From positions 1-6,202 of the forward strand of contig JAUXCH010000318.1 in NCBI GenBank assembly GCA_030618975.1: 6,202 bases of DNA, written 5' to 3'. This DNA is from Planctomycetia bacterium (GTDB taxonomy: Bacteria > Planctomycetota > PLA2 > JAEUHO01). Below the pieces are notes generated by a model. The model had not been told where the DNA came from. It did not search any database and saw nothing but the letters and a program-made list of their open reading frames with translations. Below are positions 1 through 5,480 of this stretch, piece by piece. How positions within the stretch are numbered: position 1 is the stretch's first letter; each line of letters starts with the position of its first letter. The translations under genes and the position numbers were made by a program.

Positions 1-1508
1 AAGACGAGGAAGGTCGCGCCCTCGTACCACGCGTCGGCCGCGAGGCCGGCCTTCAGGGACAGCTGCGTGAGCGTCTGGTCGAGATCCCAGCCCTGCTCGG
101 GGGCGACCTGCGGGAGGAAGGTCGCGGAACGGCCTTGCTTCTGAAGCACGATGCCGTGGCGCCCCAGCTCGATCTCCTTCCACCCCGCCACCGGCTTGGG
201 CGGCGTCAGCACGGAGATCTTCAGGTCGATCTCCGGGAGCTCTTCGGCGGTCACGCTGCGGAACCGGTAGTCGCGGAGCGCCGCGCCCACCGCGGTGCCT
301 TGGACGGCACGCCACAACGGGCGCGACGGGCGGATCTCGCCGATGCACCCCCTCAGCTTCCCGTCGCGCCTCAGCGTCACGAACGCGCCGGCCTGACGCT
401 CGAGCATCGGCGTGAGGTCGATACCGAGCGCGGCGGGAGTCGGAAGCTCCTCGCCGGCCAGGACGTGCTCCAGCGTGCCCCGCGCCAGCTTCAGGAGGGC
501 CGCCTTCTCCTCACGAGTCAGGACCTTCGTCGCTTCCACAGCCGGCTCCTCTCGCTCGGGCCAGATGGTCTCGAACGCGATGCCCAGATACGAGACCGAG
601 TTCTCCCAGCGGCCCCCGATGCGACCGGACGTGTCGTAGCGACAGAGCGTGACCTGCGTCGCCTCGGGCAGCATCCGGAGCAGGACCTCGATGGGCCGCC
701 GCCCGCAGACGGTGGTGCCCGTCGCCTGCACGTACGCCGCGAAGGCGTCCGCGCCGAGGTCCCGGATCCTCTCGTACGAGCCCATGTCGAGCTTGCGGAG
801 GTTCGCGGGGACGTTCTCCGTGAAGGGGACGTAGGCGAACCGCTCGCCGTAGTGCGTGAAGTCGCTGCTCACGACGAGCAGGGTCTCGGCGTCCACCAGC
901 TCGAGCAGGACGTCGGCCACGCGCTTCGTGGCCGCCGCGTCGAGCCTCCCGACGACCAGCGGCACGAGCCGGAAGTCGCCCAGCGCGTGCTGGAGGAGCG
1001 GCAGCTGGATCTGCACGCTGTGCTCGCTCCCGTGCGCCCTCGGGTTGCTCACGAACTCGGGGTGTCGCCTCAGCGCCGCGACGAAGTCCCGGTCGAGCGG
1101 TACCTCCCCGAGCGGCGTGGCGACGTGCGTGACGTCCGGCACGCTGACCTCGTTCTGCATGCTCGTCCCGTGGCTCGGTCCCATCACGATCACGCGGGAA
1201 AAGGTCCTGCCGGCCACGTGGCGGTACGCGGCATACGCCACGGCGCCCGACCAGCGGTAGCCGGCGTGGGGCACGATCAGGGCGCGCACGCCCTCCTTCT
1301 TCTCGCCGGTGGCCGCCTTGGCGAAGACGTCGAGCTCGGCGCGCAGCCGGGCCGCGTCGGCGGGGTACCACGCGCCGGCCAGCGCCGAGGTGAGGACGGT
1401 CTTCTCCTCGTCGGAGCACCCGACGAGCGGGAGCAACAGCAGGAGCGGCAGGACACCCAGCAGCAGGGCCGGGAGCGCCGGGGGCCGCGACGACGTGGTG
1501 CTCTGCAT
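1..1508 (-). CDS. amrB-amrA: Lipoprotein Memo-AMMECR1 fusion (AmmeMemoRadiSam system proteins B and A), 3' end cut by window
   Basis: This frame is open from an ATG at 1508 to the left edge, giving 502 visible codons. Residues 1-31 form a lipoprotein signal peptide: a Leu-rich core ending in the lipobox L-V-G-C, with Cys31 as the predicted lipidated residue. Residues ~39-315 are a Memo domain. The residues matching the metal-binding set of human MEMO1 are all present: His81 in PHAGY, His113 in GPSHG and Cys268 in TTVCGR. SSDFTHYG (214-221) is also conserved. Residues ~328-502 are an AMMECR1 domain with the signature LRGCIG at 385-390 and an FLPQV block near the end; probably only a few C-terminal residues are lost off the window. 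A weak GGGA Shine-Dalgarno lies 7 bases before the start, and the gene begins 4 bases after a small upstream ORF, so translational coupling is likely. Memo is related to class III extradiol dioxygenases. Biochemical roles of bacterial Memo and AMMECR1 are not established to my knowledge. The fusion is known in the family; the lipobox is the unusual part. Confidence 0.93.
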   Translation of the reverse strand, partial: MQSTTSSRPPALPALLLGVLPLLLLLPLVGCSDEEKTVLTSALAGAWYPADAARLRAELDVFAKAATGEKKEGVRALIVPHAGYRWSGAVAYAAYRHVAGRTFSRVIVMGPSHGTSMQNEVSVPDVTHVATPLGEVPLDRDFVAALRRHPEFVSNPRAHGSEHSVQIQLPLLQHALGDFRLVPLVVGRLDAAATKRVADVLLELVDAETLLVVSSDFTHYGERFAYVPFTENVPANLRKLDMGSYERIRDLGADAFAAYVQATGTTVCGRRPIEVLLRMLPEATQVTLCRYDTSGRIGGRWENSVSYLGIAFETIWPEREEPAVEATKVLTREEKAALLKLARGTLEHVLAGEELPTPAALGIDLTPMLERQAGAFVTLRRDGKLRGCIGEIRPSRPLWRAVQGTAVGAALRDYRFRSVTAEELPEIDLKISVLTPPKPVAGWKEIELGRHGIVLQKQGRSATFLPQVAPEQGWDLDQTLTQLSLKAGLAADAWYEGATFLV

Positions 1509-1512
1509 GGCG

Positions 1513-1704
1513 TCATCCCAACCAGCGCGCGGGACGCGCTACGTGACGAGGGTCCAGCGGCCGGACGCGGACGCGGCGGGAGCGGTCCCGGACGGCTTCG
1601 ACCACGCGAGGGGGCAGGATGCCGGTTCGCTCGAGCACCGGCAGCAGCGGCGCCGCCGCGGCGGCCGCCAGGAGGGTCAGTGCGTTTCGCCGCGTCAGTT
1701 CCAC
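1513..1704 (-). CDS. Small 63-residue protein with twin-arginine-like signal sequence, between amrS and amrB-amrA
   Basis: This is a GTG-start ORF whose first 8 bases overlap the end of amrS (GTGGAACTGA contains the amrS TGA). A GGAGG Shine-Dalgarno sits at 1715-1719, inside the amrS tail, 10 bases before the GTG. The peptide begins V/M-E-L-T-R-R-N-A-L-T-L-L, followed by an Ala run and PLLP. This resembles a Tat signal (S/T-R-R-x-x-L), though Ala replaces the usual Phe. The other ~40 residues (EAVRD..., RVRVRPLDPRH, ARPARWLG at the C-terminus) are strongly basic and match no family I know. The stop lies 4 bases before the amrB-amrA start, so all three ORFs are tightly packed. It could be a real exported or membrane-anchored peptide of the system, a coupling leader, or the decayed N-terminus of a longer Tat-exported protein. 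The start overlap, ribosome site and signal architecture argue against chance, but high-GC DNA makes open frames easily. Confidence 0.55.
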   Translation of the reverse strand: MELTRRNALTLLAAAAAAPLLPVLERTGILPPRVVEAVRDRSRRVRVRPLDPRHVARPARWLG

Positions 1705-2669
1705 GTGCCGTAGACCTCCGTGTGGCAATCGGGACAGCAGCCGTCCTCCAGCGCGTTCTCGACGATGGTGTACCCGCGGCGCCGCACGAGCACGCGCCCG
1801 CACGAGGGGCAGGTCGTGTCGGAGGCGCCCGGTCGGGCCACGTTGCCGATGTAGACGTGGTGGAGCCCCTCGGCCAGCGCGATGGAACGCGCGCGATCGA
1901 GCGTCGGCGCGGGGGTCGGCGGCAGGGCGCGCATGCGGTAGTGCGGGGTGAAGCGCGAAAAGTGGAGCGGAGTTTCCCGGCCCAGGTTCCTCGCCACCCA
2001 CCGGCAGAGATCCCGGATCATGCCGTCCGAGTCGTTGAGGGTGGGGATGACGAGGTTCGTGACCTCGACCATCACGCCCAGCGACTTCGCCAGGACGAGC
2101 GCGTTCAGCACGGGCCGCAGCGTCGCACCGCAGATGTCGCGGTAGAACGCGTCGGAGTAGGCCTTCAAGTCGATGTTCGCCGCGGCTACGTTGGCACACA
2201 GCTCGCGCATGGGCTTCTCGTTGACGTAGCCCGCCGTCACCAGGACGTTGTCGAGGCCCGCCTCGTGCGCCTCGCGGCAGCAGTCGAGCGTGTACTCGTA
2301 GAAGACGACGGGGTCGCTGTAGGTGTACGCGACCGACGCGCACTCGTGCCGGCGGGCGATCCGGGGCAGATCGGCGGGCGGCAGGTCGTAGGCCGGAGGC
2401 GCCGTCTCCGGGTCCTGCTGGGAGATCTCCCAGTTCTGGCAGTTTCGGCAGTGGAGGTTGCAGCCGACCGTGGCCAGCGACAGGATCGCGGTCCCCGGGC
2501 GGAAGTGGAAGAGGGGCTTCTTCTCCACCGGGTCGACGTGCACCGCGCACGGGTGCCCGTAGGTCACGGCCAGCAACCGCCCGTCGACGTTGACGCGGAT
2601 CCGGCACTCGCCGCTCTGGCCCGGCGCGATCACACAGGCCTTCGGACAGAGGTCGCACTGGATCGGCAT
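1695..2669 (-). CDS. amrS: AmmeMemoRadiSam system radical SAM enzyme
   Basis: This 324-residue protein is full length for the family. The N-terminus has the cysteine cluster C5-x2-C8-x3-C12 followed by G-x2-G-x-C22, typical of this family and of pyruvate-formate-lyase-activating-enzyme-like radical SAM proteins. VDPVEKKPLFHF (45-56) is the signature block of the group. The radical SAM cluster motif C-x3-C-x2-C is Cys70, Cys74, Cys77 in GCNLHCRNCQN, which should bind the [4Fe-4S] cluster that cleaves S-adenosylmethionine. The C-terminus carries two further C-x2-C pairs (CPSC and CPDC), a likely zinc-ribbon-like or auxiliary cluster site also usual in the family. There is no signal peptide, so it should be cytosolic. 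Upstream of the ATG is GGAAGGGG (2673-2680), a good purine-rich ribosome site just before the start. It is the first gene of the leftward operon, followed by the small Tat-like ORF and then Memo-AMMECR1. The substrate is unknown; the partnership with Memo and AMMECR1 is established by gene co-occurrence. Confidence 0.95.
   Translation of the reverse strand: MPIQCDLCPKACVIAPGQSGECRIRVNVDGRLLAVTYGHPCAVHVDPVEKKPLFHFRPGTAILSLATVGCNLHCRNCQNWEISQQDPETAPPAYDLPPADLPRIARRHECASVAYTYSDPVVFYEYTLDCCREAHEAGLDNVLVTAGYVNEKPMRELCANVAAANIDLKAYSDAFYRDICGATLRPVLNALVLAKSLGVMVEVTNLVIPTLNDSDGMIRDLCRWVARNLGRETPLHFSRFTPHYRMRALPPTPAPTLDRARSIALAEGLHHVYIGNVARPGASDTTCPSCGRVLVRRRGYTIVENALEDGCCPDCHTEVYGTWN
1715..1719 (-). 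promoter_or_regulatory. Ribosome binding site GGAGG for the small Tat-like ORF
   Basis: A perfect GGAGG lies within the last codons of amrS, 10 bases upstream of the GTG at 1704. It decides in favour of the GTG start and of separate translation of the small ORF. The 10-base spacing is slightly long, and the same bases encode a Thr-Glu-Val stretch of AmrS, so they are not free to serve as a ribosome site alone. Confidence 0.45.
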
Positions 2670-2856
2670 CTACCCCTTCCGAGGGCGGCCGTCGCGGCTC
2701 CCGGGGCTGCGGGGCGGCCCTCGGGGGCCACCTTACCACCTGGGACGTCGTGCACGGGCGCTCGGATCGGCTCGTGGCCGCCCTCCGCCCCGGTTCAAGG
2801 CCCCCCGCCGTGCGTTGGTAGGGTCGGGGCTGGCCGCCTCACGGGAGCGTCGTGCG
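2670..2856. promoter_or_regulatory. Divergent intergenic region between amrS and the HEAT-repeat gene, with GC-rich hairpins
   Basis: These 187 bases must hold the start signals of both divergent genes. No confident -35/-10 pair is visible on either strand. Two GC-rich inverted repeats overlap. One is imperfect, with arms GAGGGCGGCC (2681-2690) and GGCGGCCCTC (2713-2722), six perfect base pairs at the ends and one internal mismatch. The other is compact, GGCCC-TCGG-GGGCC (2716-2729). They are mutually exclusive because they share bases, and the first lies immediately upstream of the amrS ribosome site. They could affect the amrS leader or be an operator, but such repeats also arise by chance in DNA this GC-rich. 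Confidence 0.3.
2843..2847 (+). promoter_or_regulatory. Ribosome binding site GGGAG of the HEAT-repeat gene
   Basis: GGGAG lies 9 bases before the ATG at 2857. The frame stays open upstream to a possible start at 2590, but that would run into amrS on the other strand and bury the signal peptide. The ribosome site and signal peptide together fix the start at 2857. Confidence 0.6.
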
Positions 2857-4767
2857 ATGAAACGAGTTGGAAAGTCGAGCGGGAACGGCGTCCGGACGGC
2901 CCTGGTCGCCCTGGCGGTCGCCCTCGCGCTCCTGCTCTCGCCGACGGACGCCTCCGCGCACGGAGGACAGTTCCGCGGGCCCGGCGCTCCGCCCCCCACC
3001 GGGCCGGGCCTCGGTCCCGTCCCCCTGCCCACCGTGGTCACGCCCGGCGACACCTGGCAGACGTGGTGGGACCTCAACCGCCTCGGCCTGATCCCGGGTC
3101 GCGACATCGCGCTGAGGCGCCAGGTCATCACGCCCGGCGACGACCAGACCGAGAGCCTGGAGGAGGGCTGGGCGAAGCGCCGCGCGCTCGCGGCGCAGAA
3201 GACGGTGGTCCCGTTCCTGCTCCGCCTCGTCGACCGGAAGAAGAAGCACCGCAACGAGGTCGTCGGCGCGGCGCTGATCGCACTCGGCAAGGTGAGCCAG
3301 GACAAGGTCATCCTCCCGATCTTCCTGGAATGGCTGAAGGACCCGCAGGCCGACCAGGTCATCCGGGAGTCGGCGGCCTTGGGCCTCGGGCTGCTTCGGC
3401 GCACGCAGCCCTCTCTCCAGCTCGACGGCGTCACGCTCGACTCGCTCCGCGAGGAGCTCCTCCTGGCCGTCGACGACAAGCAGGCGCACGTCCGCGTCCG
3501 CGCCTTCGCGGCGCTCGCCCTCGGCCTCCTCGGAGATCAGCCCTTCGGCACCCCCTACTCCAAGGACGGGCGCATGGTCATCCGCGCGCTCTGGAAGAGG
3601 ACCGAGCGCGCGCCGAAGGACGTCGACGTTCCCGTCGCCCTCCTCGTCGCCCTCGGCATGCAGCCGCGGGCCGGGTGCCCGGACGCCGTCCGCGAAGGGC
3701 TCCACCACATCGTCAACGGCAAGGCGCTCAACAAGCGGCGCTTCAACCCCATCGAGCGCAGCCACGCACTGACGGCCCTCATCCACCTCGGCGATCCGAG
3801 CGTCCACGCGCTCGCCCTCCGCATCCTCCGCCGGAAACGCGAGGACGAGATGCTCAAGCGCGCCGTCTACCTCTCGATGGGGCCCTGGTCGAAGCGGATG
3901 ACGTGCCAGGAGCGTCTCGAGATCGCCAAGGCCGTCGAGACCTCACTCGCGAGCCGGCGCGACCCGCTCACCACCGGGCTCGGCTACATCGCCGCGGGCC
4001 GCCTGCTGGAGCAGGACCTGCGCGAGTGCCAGATCACCGTGCTCGACGCCGCCGACCTGCCGCGCGTGCTGCTCGACGCCGTCAAGAAGGGGCCGTCGAC
4101 CACGCGCGGATTCGCCGCCATCGCCCTCGCGCTCGCCGCCCGCGGCGCGAAGGACTCCGGCGCGGCACGCCCCCTCTACGAGCGCGTCAAGACGGTGCTC
4201 CTCGACGGCCTCGAGAAAGGGCGAGGCGACGACCTGCTCAAGGCGTCCTACGCCGCCGCGCTCGGCGTCCTCGACGTGCGCGAGAGCGTCGACCTCCTCC
4301 TCGAGGTCGTGGGAGACCGGCACGCCAATCCCGTGCTGCGCGGCCACGCCGCCGTCGCCCTGGGCCAGATGGGACACCGGGCCGACGACGTGCGGCCCGC
4401 CCTCCTCGCGATGCTCGCGGAGAAGCGCGGCGTCACGCTCCGCGTGCGCGCGGCCATGGGGATGGCGCTCCTCGGGGGCCGCAACGTGCGCGACCAGCTC
4501 CTCGAGGAGCTGCAAGACGCCAGCTCGGAGTTTCACCGGGCGCACGTCGTCATCGCCCTCGGCCGCCTCGGCGACCTGGGCGCGGTCGAGCCCCTGCTCG
4601 CCTACGCGACGAACGAGCGCTACTCGGAGCTCGCCCGCGCGCTGGGCGTCGTCGCCCTCGGCCTCCTCACCGATCCGGAAGCCCGGCCGAGCATCCTCAG
4701 GCTGACCCAGGACGCGAACTACCCGGCCGCGACGAGCGTGCTCTACAGCGCCTACTCGATCTTCTGA
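2857..4767 (+). CDS. Secreted HEAT-repeat protein
   Basis: This is a 636-residue protein. Residues 1-34 are a clear Sec signal peptide: basic MKRVGK start, long Ala/Leu/Val core, and cleavage after A-S-A before His35. Residues ~36-64 are a Gly/Pro-rich linker, followed by T-W-Q-T-W-W-D-L-N-R (66-75), a Trp-rich motif I associate with planctomycete HEAT-repeat proteins. The rest is an all-helical array of HEAT-like repeats: Ala/Leu-rich helix pairs such as VRVRAFAALALGLLG, RGHAAVALGQMG, RVRAAMGMALLGG, HVVIALGRLG and ARALGVVALGLL. The regular repeats are clearest in residues ~110-240 and ~440-620; the middle is less regular but still helical in character. It ends N-Y-P-A-A-T...Y-S-I-F, also like its relatives. 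There are no catalytic motifs, so a binding or scaffold role outside the cytoplasmic membrane is inferred; the partner is unknown. It is divergent from amrS and nothing links it to the Amr system beyond proximity. Confidence 0.9.
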   Translation: MKRVGKSSGNGVRTALVALAVALALLLSPTDASAHGGQFRGPGAPPPTGPGLGPVPLPTVVTPGDTWQTWWDLNRLGLIPGRDIALRRQVITPGDDQTESLEEGWAKRRALAAQKTVVPFLLRLVDRKKKHRNEVVGAALIALGKVSQDKVILPIFLEWLKDPQADQVIRESAALGLGLLRRTQPSLQLDGVTLDSLREELLLAVDDKQAHVRVRAFAALALGLLGDQPFGTPYSKDGRMVIRALWKRTERAPKDVDVPVALLVALGMQPRAGCPDAVREGLHHIVNGKALNKRRFNPIERSHALTALIHLGDPSVHALALRILRRKREDEMLKRAVYLSMGPWSKRMTCQERLEIAKAVETSLASRRDPLTTGLGYIAAGRLLEQDLRECQITVLDAADLPRVLLDAVKKGPSTTRGFAAIALALAARGAKDSGAARPLYERVKTVLLDGLEKGRGDDLLKASYAAALGVLDVRESVDLLLEVVGDRHANPVLRGHAAVALGQMGHRADDVRPALLAMLAEKRGVTLRVRAAMGMALLGGRNVRDQLLEELQDASSEFHRAHVVIALGRLGDLGAVEPLLAYATNERYSELARALGVVALGLLTDPEARPSILRLTQDANYPAATSVLYSAYSIF

Positions 4768-4784
4768 GGGCCAGACGCAGGCCC
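4768..4784 (+). terminator. Short GC hairpin just after the HEAT-repeat stop
   Basis: GGGCC-AGACGCA-GGCCC forms a 5-base-pair stem with a 7-base loop, starting right after the TGA. There is no T tract behind it, so it is a weak candidate for transcription termination or 3'-end protection only. Confidence 0.22.
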
Positions 4785-4824
4785 CGCCGGGAGGATCGAC
4801 GCTCCGCGTCACGACGTTCCGTAC

Positions 4825-5202
4825 CTACCGCTCGCGTTCTCGACGCCCCGATCCCGCGGCCGCGGCGCCTTGCCGTCTTCCCAGCGGCCCCGACGGCGGC
4901 ACCGTGCGGGCACGAGCACCGAGCGCCAGCAGCGTACCTTCGACCACCGTCTCATCCGGTTCGTCCAGGAGACGGGCGACGCGACCGTCGCAACCCGCGT
5001 CGGCATCCTCGATGTCGGCATGGATCGCATCGAAGTCCGCCGGCCATTCGAGATCGACGTGCTTCCAGTCCGGAAACAGCCTCCGCACGAACGTGCTCTT
5101 CCCGCACTGCCGGGGACCTTGGACGAGTACGGCCGGGGACCTTCCGAGCAGGACCCGGAGCCGCGTGGATGGCTTGCCGGGGATGAACCTCATGCCTTGC
5201 AT
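4825..5202 (-). pseudogene. Truncated AAA ATPase remnant (DUF4143-type, N-terminal part only)
   Basis: The frame from an ATG at 5202 gives 125 residues; full family members are roughly 380-430. Residues 5-65 look like the start of a DUF4143-associated AAA ATPase: a basic N-terminal helix, then P-A-V-L-V-Q with the P-loop G-P-R-Q-C-G-K-S-T (29-37), and K-H-V-D-L-E (47-52), where the family has its Y-x-D-L-E block. D-F-D-A-I-H-A-D-I-E also fits. After about residue 66 the similarity fades; R-L-L-D-E (77-81) could be what remains of Walker B. The tail (GRRQG, GSGRRERER) is low-complexity arginine-rich sequence, and neither other minus-strand frame restores the rest. The sensor and arginine-finger regions and the C-terminal DUF4143 domain are absent. 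I read it as a gene broken by deletion and frameshift. Intact relatives often occur in mobile or accessory regions. A GGAGG lies 13 bases before the ATG, too far for a good site; Met4 is an alternative start. Confidence 0.65.
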
Positions 5203-5371
5203 TCTTGAACCGTAGCCTCCAATCTACGAGGCAAGGGATCCAGGACGCAGGGGCACGGGAGATCGACCTGCGGGGTCCTGCCATTCCGGGTTCTCGGTCG
5301 CTGCCTCCCAGCGCGCTCCGGCGGGGGGGGAGGGGCGATTCGATCGAACCGTTCTGCTCCTTTTTGCCGAT

Positions 5372-5386
5372 CCCCGTCAGCCGGGG
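5372..5386. repeat. Inverted repeat CCCCG-TCAGC-CGGGG
   Basis: A perfect 5-base-pair GC stem with a 5-base loop. It lies 15 bases from a second hairpin, and a run of five T (5361-5365) sits 6 bases to its left. In minus-strand transcripts that run would read as A, not U, so it does not make a terminator for the right-hand gene. Confidence 0.4.
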
Positions 5387-5400
5387 CTCCATCACGAGGT

Positions 5401-5414
5401 GGCGCATCAGCGCC
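5401..5414. repeat. Inverted repeat GGCGC-ATCA-GCGCC
   Basis: A perfect 5-base-pair GC stem with a 4-base loop, the first hairpin met by minus-strand transcription after the stop of the right-hand gene (67 bases beyond 5481). Together with the neighbouring hairpin it could protect or end that transcript. Confidence 0.4.
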
Positions 5415-5480
5415 AAGTACTCGGACTTCACGAGTGAGACTGTCGTTGCCCACCCGAGAACCGGGGCATGGACCTACGCG

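Larger units (their letters stand above)
5203..5480. other. Non-coding interval with hairpins, palindrome and G-run
   Basis: This stretch lies downstream of the beta-sandwich gene and upstream of the ATPase remnant. I see no convincing gene; open frames here have low-complexity translations. It holds a run of eight G followed by A and four G (5323-5335), the perfect palindrome TTCGATCGAA (5339-5348), and two hairpins listed separately. No T tract follows either hairpin on the minus strand, so a classical terminator for the right-hand gene is not evident. It may be decayed coding sequence belonging to the same lost element as the ATPase remnant. Confidence 0.5.

Noticed and set aside
1513..2739. 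Long minus-strand frame whose last 63 codons are the small Tat-like ORF
   Set aside because: Upstream of the GTG at 1704 it overlaps amrS in another frame with low-complexity translation; only the terminal part has a ribosome site and a signal-like sequence.
2590..2856. Upstream extension of the HEAT-repeat frame to an ATG at 2590
   Set aside because: It would overlap the 5' end of amrS, bury the signal peptide and ignore the GGGAG before 2857.
2839..3807. Minus-strand frames antisense to the HEAT-repeat gene (also 3943-4812)
   Set aside because: Translations are acidic/basic low-complexity shadows of the repeat codons with no recognisable domain.
135..5186. A 1683-codon open frame on the plus strand running through most of the window
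   Set aside because: It runs antisense to amrS and amrB-amrA and out of frame with the HEAT-repeat gene. Its translation is Arg/Pro/Gly/His-rich low complexity, as expected from GC-rich shadow frames that rarely meet stop codons.
4870..5208. Plus-strand frames opposite the ATPase remnant
   Set aside because: They are the complement of the recognisable P-loop region; no family features of their own.
5323..5335. G-quadruplex from the G8-A-G4 run
   Set aside because: There are not four separated G tracts with ordinary loops; a quadruplex would need loops taken from the G8 run itself, so I only note it as a homopolymer.
4952..5453. Two minus-strand frames across the 5203-5480 interval
   Set aside because: Mixed low-complexity translations without recognisable motifs and no good ribosome sites; I could not match them to a transposase or any other family.
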